From the NCBI GenBank assembly GCA_036405975.1, contig DASWWM010000003.1, positions 1-13,952 on the forward strand: a stretch of 13,952 nt of DNA, read 5' to 3'. Below are positions 12,781 to 13,952 of this stretch, piece after piece. The position numbers were made by a program, and so were the translations under genes. Under the pieces are notes generated by a model, which searched no databases, was not told the origin of the DNA, and was given only the letters and a program-made list of their open reading frames with translations. This DNA is from VEQN01 sp036405975. GTDB taxonomy: Bacteria; Patescibacteriota; Minisyncoccia; Phycocordibacterales; CAIZLB01. Every line of letters starts with the position of its first letter. Position 1 is the first letter of the stretch.

Positions 12781-13290
12781 TTATGATCCGAGTTGAGTAA
12801 TGGTGTTTTGGATCGCTCGGGCAATGACCTGAGCCCCGAGAATGACTGCCGCACCGACAACCGTCCACGTAAGGGTTTGCGTCGCCTCCGAGATCTTCTT
12901 GCTGTCACCTCTTGCAGTCACATACTTGAAGCCCGACCAGATTATAAAGAACACAACCACGATGGCGCCAAGCATCGTTACGACTCGCAGGAGCTGGACG
13001 AGGAGCTGCGAAAGGCTGTCTGCCTTAATCGGATTCGTAAATCTGAGATTGCTGGATCTATTCGAAGGCCGATTCGGCGCGCCAAGGGAAGCGTTGGGCT
13101 GATTCGGTGCACCAAGCGAGGCATTCGGTTGATTTGAAGCGCCCTGTGACGCATTTGGCACATTAGGTGCGCCAAGGGAAGCCGCATTATCGTCTATGGC
13201 ATTTACGGTCACTGAGAAGCCGAAGGCCATTACCAGGGCGAGCGCAAGCGTCGCAAGTTTCGTCAGATTCTTTTTAAGGTTTTTTTTCAT
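12781..13290 (-). CDS. TrbC/VirB2-like pilin with decapeptide repeats (array member 2)
   Basis: The 169-residue protein has a strongly basic signal peptide (MKKNLKKNLTKLATLALALV) with probable cleavage after VNA, residue 31. Next come four tandem decapeptides of the type ASLGAPNQPN (residues 37-76), a linker, and two transmembrane helices (about 103-122 and 141-161). The turn FKYVTARGDSKKISEA is close to the GG-D-x-x-x-x-x-A turn of T4SS pilins (TrbC/VirB2 and the T4SS_pilin type seen in Patescibacteria). I start at ATG 13290. A TTG at 13305 would add five residues before the basic start and is less likely. No ribosome binding site. It lies 26 bases after array member 1. Confidence 0.75.
   Translation of the reverse strand: MKKNLKKNLTKLATLALALVMAFGFSVTVNAIDDNAASLGAPNVPNASQGASNQPNASLGAPNQPNASLGAPNRPSNRSSNLRFTNPIKADSLSQLLVQLLRVVTMLGAIVVVFFIIWSGFKYVTARGDSKKISEATQTLTWTVVGAAVILGAQVIARAIQNTITQLGS
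13063..13182 (-). repeat. Four 30-bp tandem repeats inside a pilin gene
   Basis: Four in-frame units encode ASLGAPNVPN, ASQGASNQPN, ASLGAPNQPN and ASLGAPNRPS. The codons differ between units (for example GCG, GCC and GCT for Ala), so the repeat is kept better at protein than at DNA level. The repeat lies between the signal peptide and the first helix of the mature pilin-like protein. Confidence 0.85.
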
Positions 13291-13316
13291 ATTTATTTCA
13301 ATCAATTCTTAAGAGC

Positions 13317-13736
13317 CTATTCAAGAAGGCTGTATCCTTCCTCTACCTGCAGGAAGCTCAAGACACTGCTGACGATCAGCCACGCTCCGAGCATGAAGCA
13401 GATTCCGATGACTGTTTTCCAGAGCATTCCGTGAGCTTTGCTGATCTGGCTGCTGTTTCCGCCAGAAGTAAGGTAGAGCCAGCCCGCATATGTGACAGTG
13501 ATCACCGCAGCCAAAGATGTGATGTAGAGACAGATATGCAGAAGGTTCTGCCCAAGCATGACGATGTCTTCCCAACCGCATCCTCCAGGTCGAACCGTCT
13601 TGTCATAACACTGGTTCGGAATAAGTGGATCCCCGGGACTCCAGGCAAATGCCGCCGAAGGAACAGCGGTCGTAATAAGGAGGAGCAGTACAGCGACAGC
13701 CCCGACGACCTTCTTAACGAGATTCTTCATATTCAT
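13317..13736 (-). CDS. TrbC/VirB2-like pilin (array member 1)
   Basis: The 139-residue protein has a signal peptide (MNMKNLVKKVVGAVAVLLLL) with probable cleavage after AFA, before W32. A short exported loop with two cysteines (C43 and C53, possibly a disulfide) leads to two transmembrane helices (about 66-89 and 106-129). The turn GWLYLTSGGNSSQISKA is the typical turn of T4SS pilin-like proteins. The frame is open to an ATG at 13781, three bases after the upstream stop, but that start would put MWIPECCATEKTDIL before the signal peptide. I prefer ATG 13736 (13730 also possible). The single arginine is CGA. The gene closely follows the solute-binding gene. Confidence 0.75.
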   Translation of the reverse strand: MNMKNLVKKVVGAVAVLLLLITTAVPSAAFAWSPGDPLIPNQCYDKTVRPGGCGWEDIVMLGQNLLHICLYITSLAAVITVTYAGWLYLTSGGNSSQISKAHGMLWKTVIGICFMLGAWLIVSSVLSFLQVEEGYSLLE

Positions 13737-13784
13737 AAGTATATCAGTCTTTTCAGTGGCGCAGCATTCGGGAATCCACATGGG

Positions 13785-13952
13785 CTATTTGAGCAGCCGC
13801 TCGATTCGCTGACGAGCCTCTGAGATCGCATCCGTGATCTTTTTCCGTCCTGACGTTACGGATTCGATCATTTCCGAGAAGATCTGGTCCGTCTGCGCAG
13901 CATTCGGATCAAACCAAGTCTGGCTCTGGATCGCAGCTTTGTTGAACACGGA
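13785..13952 (-). CDS. C-terminal end of a probable extracellular solute-binding protein (partial)
   Basis: Only the last 55 residues are in the window; the gene enters from the right edge and ends with TAG at 13787-13785. The segment TWFDPNAAQTDQIFSEMIES followed by VTSGRKKITDAISEARQRIERLLK resembles the end of family 1 extracellular solute-binding proteins of sugar ABC transporters, which typically close with a W-x-D-P...F-x-x-M-I-E-x-V-x-x-G-x-x-x-x-x-x-A-L motif. This is recognition by pattern over a short stretch. No transporter permease or ATPase is visible. The close spacing to the pilin array suggests one transcript and therefore a possible role at the cell surface with the pilins. 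Confidence 0.55.
   Translation of the reverse strand, partial: SVFNKAAIQSQTWFDPNAAQTDQIFSEMIESVTSGRKKITDAISEARQRIERLLK

Noticed and set aside
11625..12796. Plus-strand frames opposite the pilin array, which look similar to each other
   Set aside because: They repeat only because the pilin genes on the other strand are paralogs. They are rich in Thr, Met and Pro and lack signal peptides or plausible starts.
13063..13182. Possible CRISPR array at the 30-bp repeats
   Set aside because: The units are directly adjacent without spacers, in frame with a coding sequence, and vary at synonymous sites.
13737..13781. ATG 13781 as start of array member 1
   Set aside because: It would place fifteen residues with two cysteines in front of a complete signal peptide. 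ATG 13736 gives a normal basic N-terminus.

Overview
The window looks like a piece of a small-genome Patescibacteria (Candidate Phyla Radiation) chromosome, most like the Parcubacteria side of that group. The clues are an initiation factor IF-2 with no N-terminal domains, a DUF4446-type membrane protein, tandem T4SS-type pilin genes next to what looks like a solute-binding protein, tRNA genes mostly lacking an encoded CCA, very tight packing, and almost no Shine-Dalgarno sequences. This placement is inference from gene content; there is no rRNA in the window to confirm it.

Left part, 1-4568: clpB (minus, its last few codons beyond the left edge) follows a cysteine desulfurase gene (minus). 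The desulfurase is divergent from a DUF4446-type membrane protein (plus). A perfect bidirectional hairpin terminator separates this from the next block.

Middle, 4696-8723: a Q/Y-rich lipoprotein (minus) with a long, apparently structured leader is divergent from infB-rbfA (plus). After rbfA come tRNA-Cys(GCA) and tRNA-Leu(TAA), a terminator, a 148-residue orphan gene with its own near-consensus promoter, a terminator, then tRNA-Lys(CTT) and tRNA-Leu(TAG) with a final terminator.

Right part, 8789-13952: a promoter with both consensus hexamers drives a two-gene operon. The first gene encodes a polytopic membrane protein with an SPFH/band-7-like region and the second a membrane-anchored protein of unknown function. 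Two stacked terminators separate it from a convergent minus-strand array of six small two-helix pilin-like proteins. Upstream of the array is the 3' end of a gene whose C-terminus resembles family 1 extracellular solute-binding proteins. Four of the pilin-like proteins are clear paralogs with an invariant (D/E)AR turn; two of them share an exact 44-bp stretch of DNA. The other two are closer to classical TrbC/VirB2-like pilins. I infer a surface apparatus (T4SS-like or pilus-like) built from several pilin variants; no ATPase or channel gene is visible here.

Cross-cutting signals: arginine is mostly CGA in clpB and in most of the pilin genes, and is the commonest choice in infB, but almost never CGA in the SPFH gene. 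In two places the stop codon of one gene lies inside the -10 box of the next transcription unit. I see no CRISPR array, insertion sequence or rRNA.
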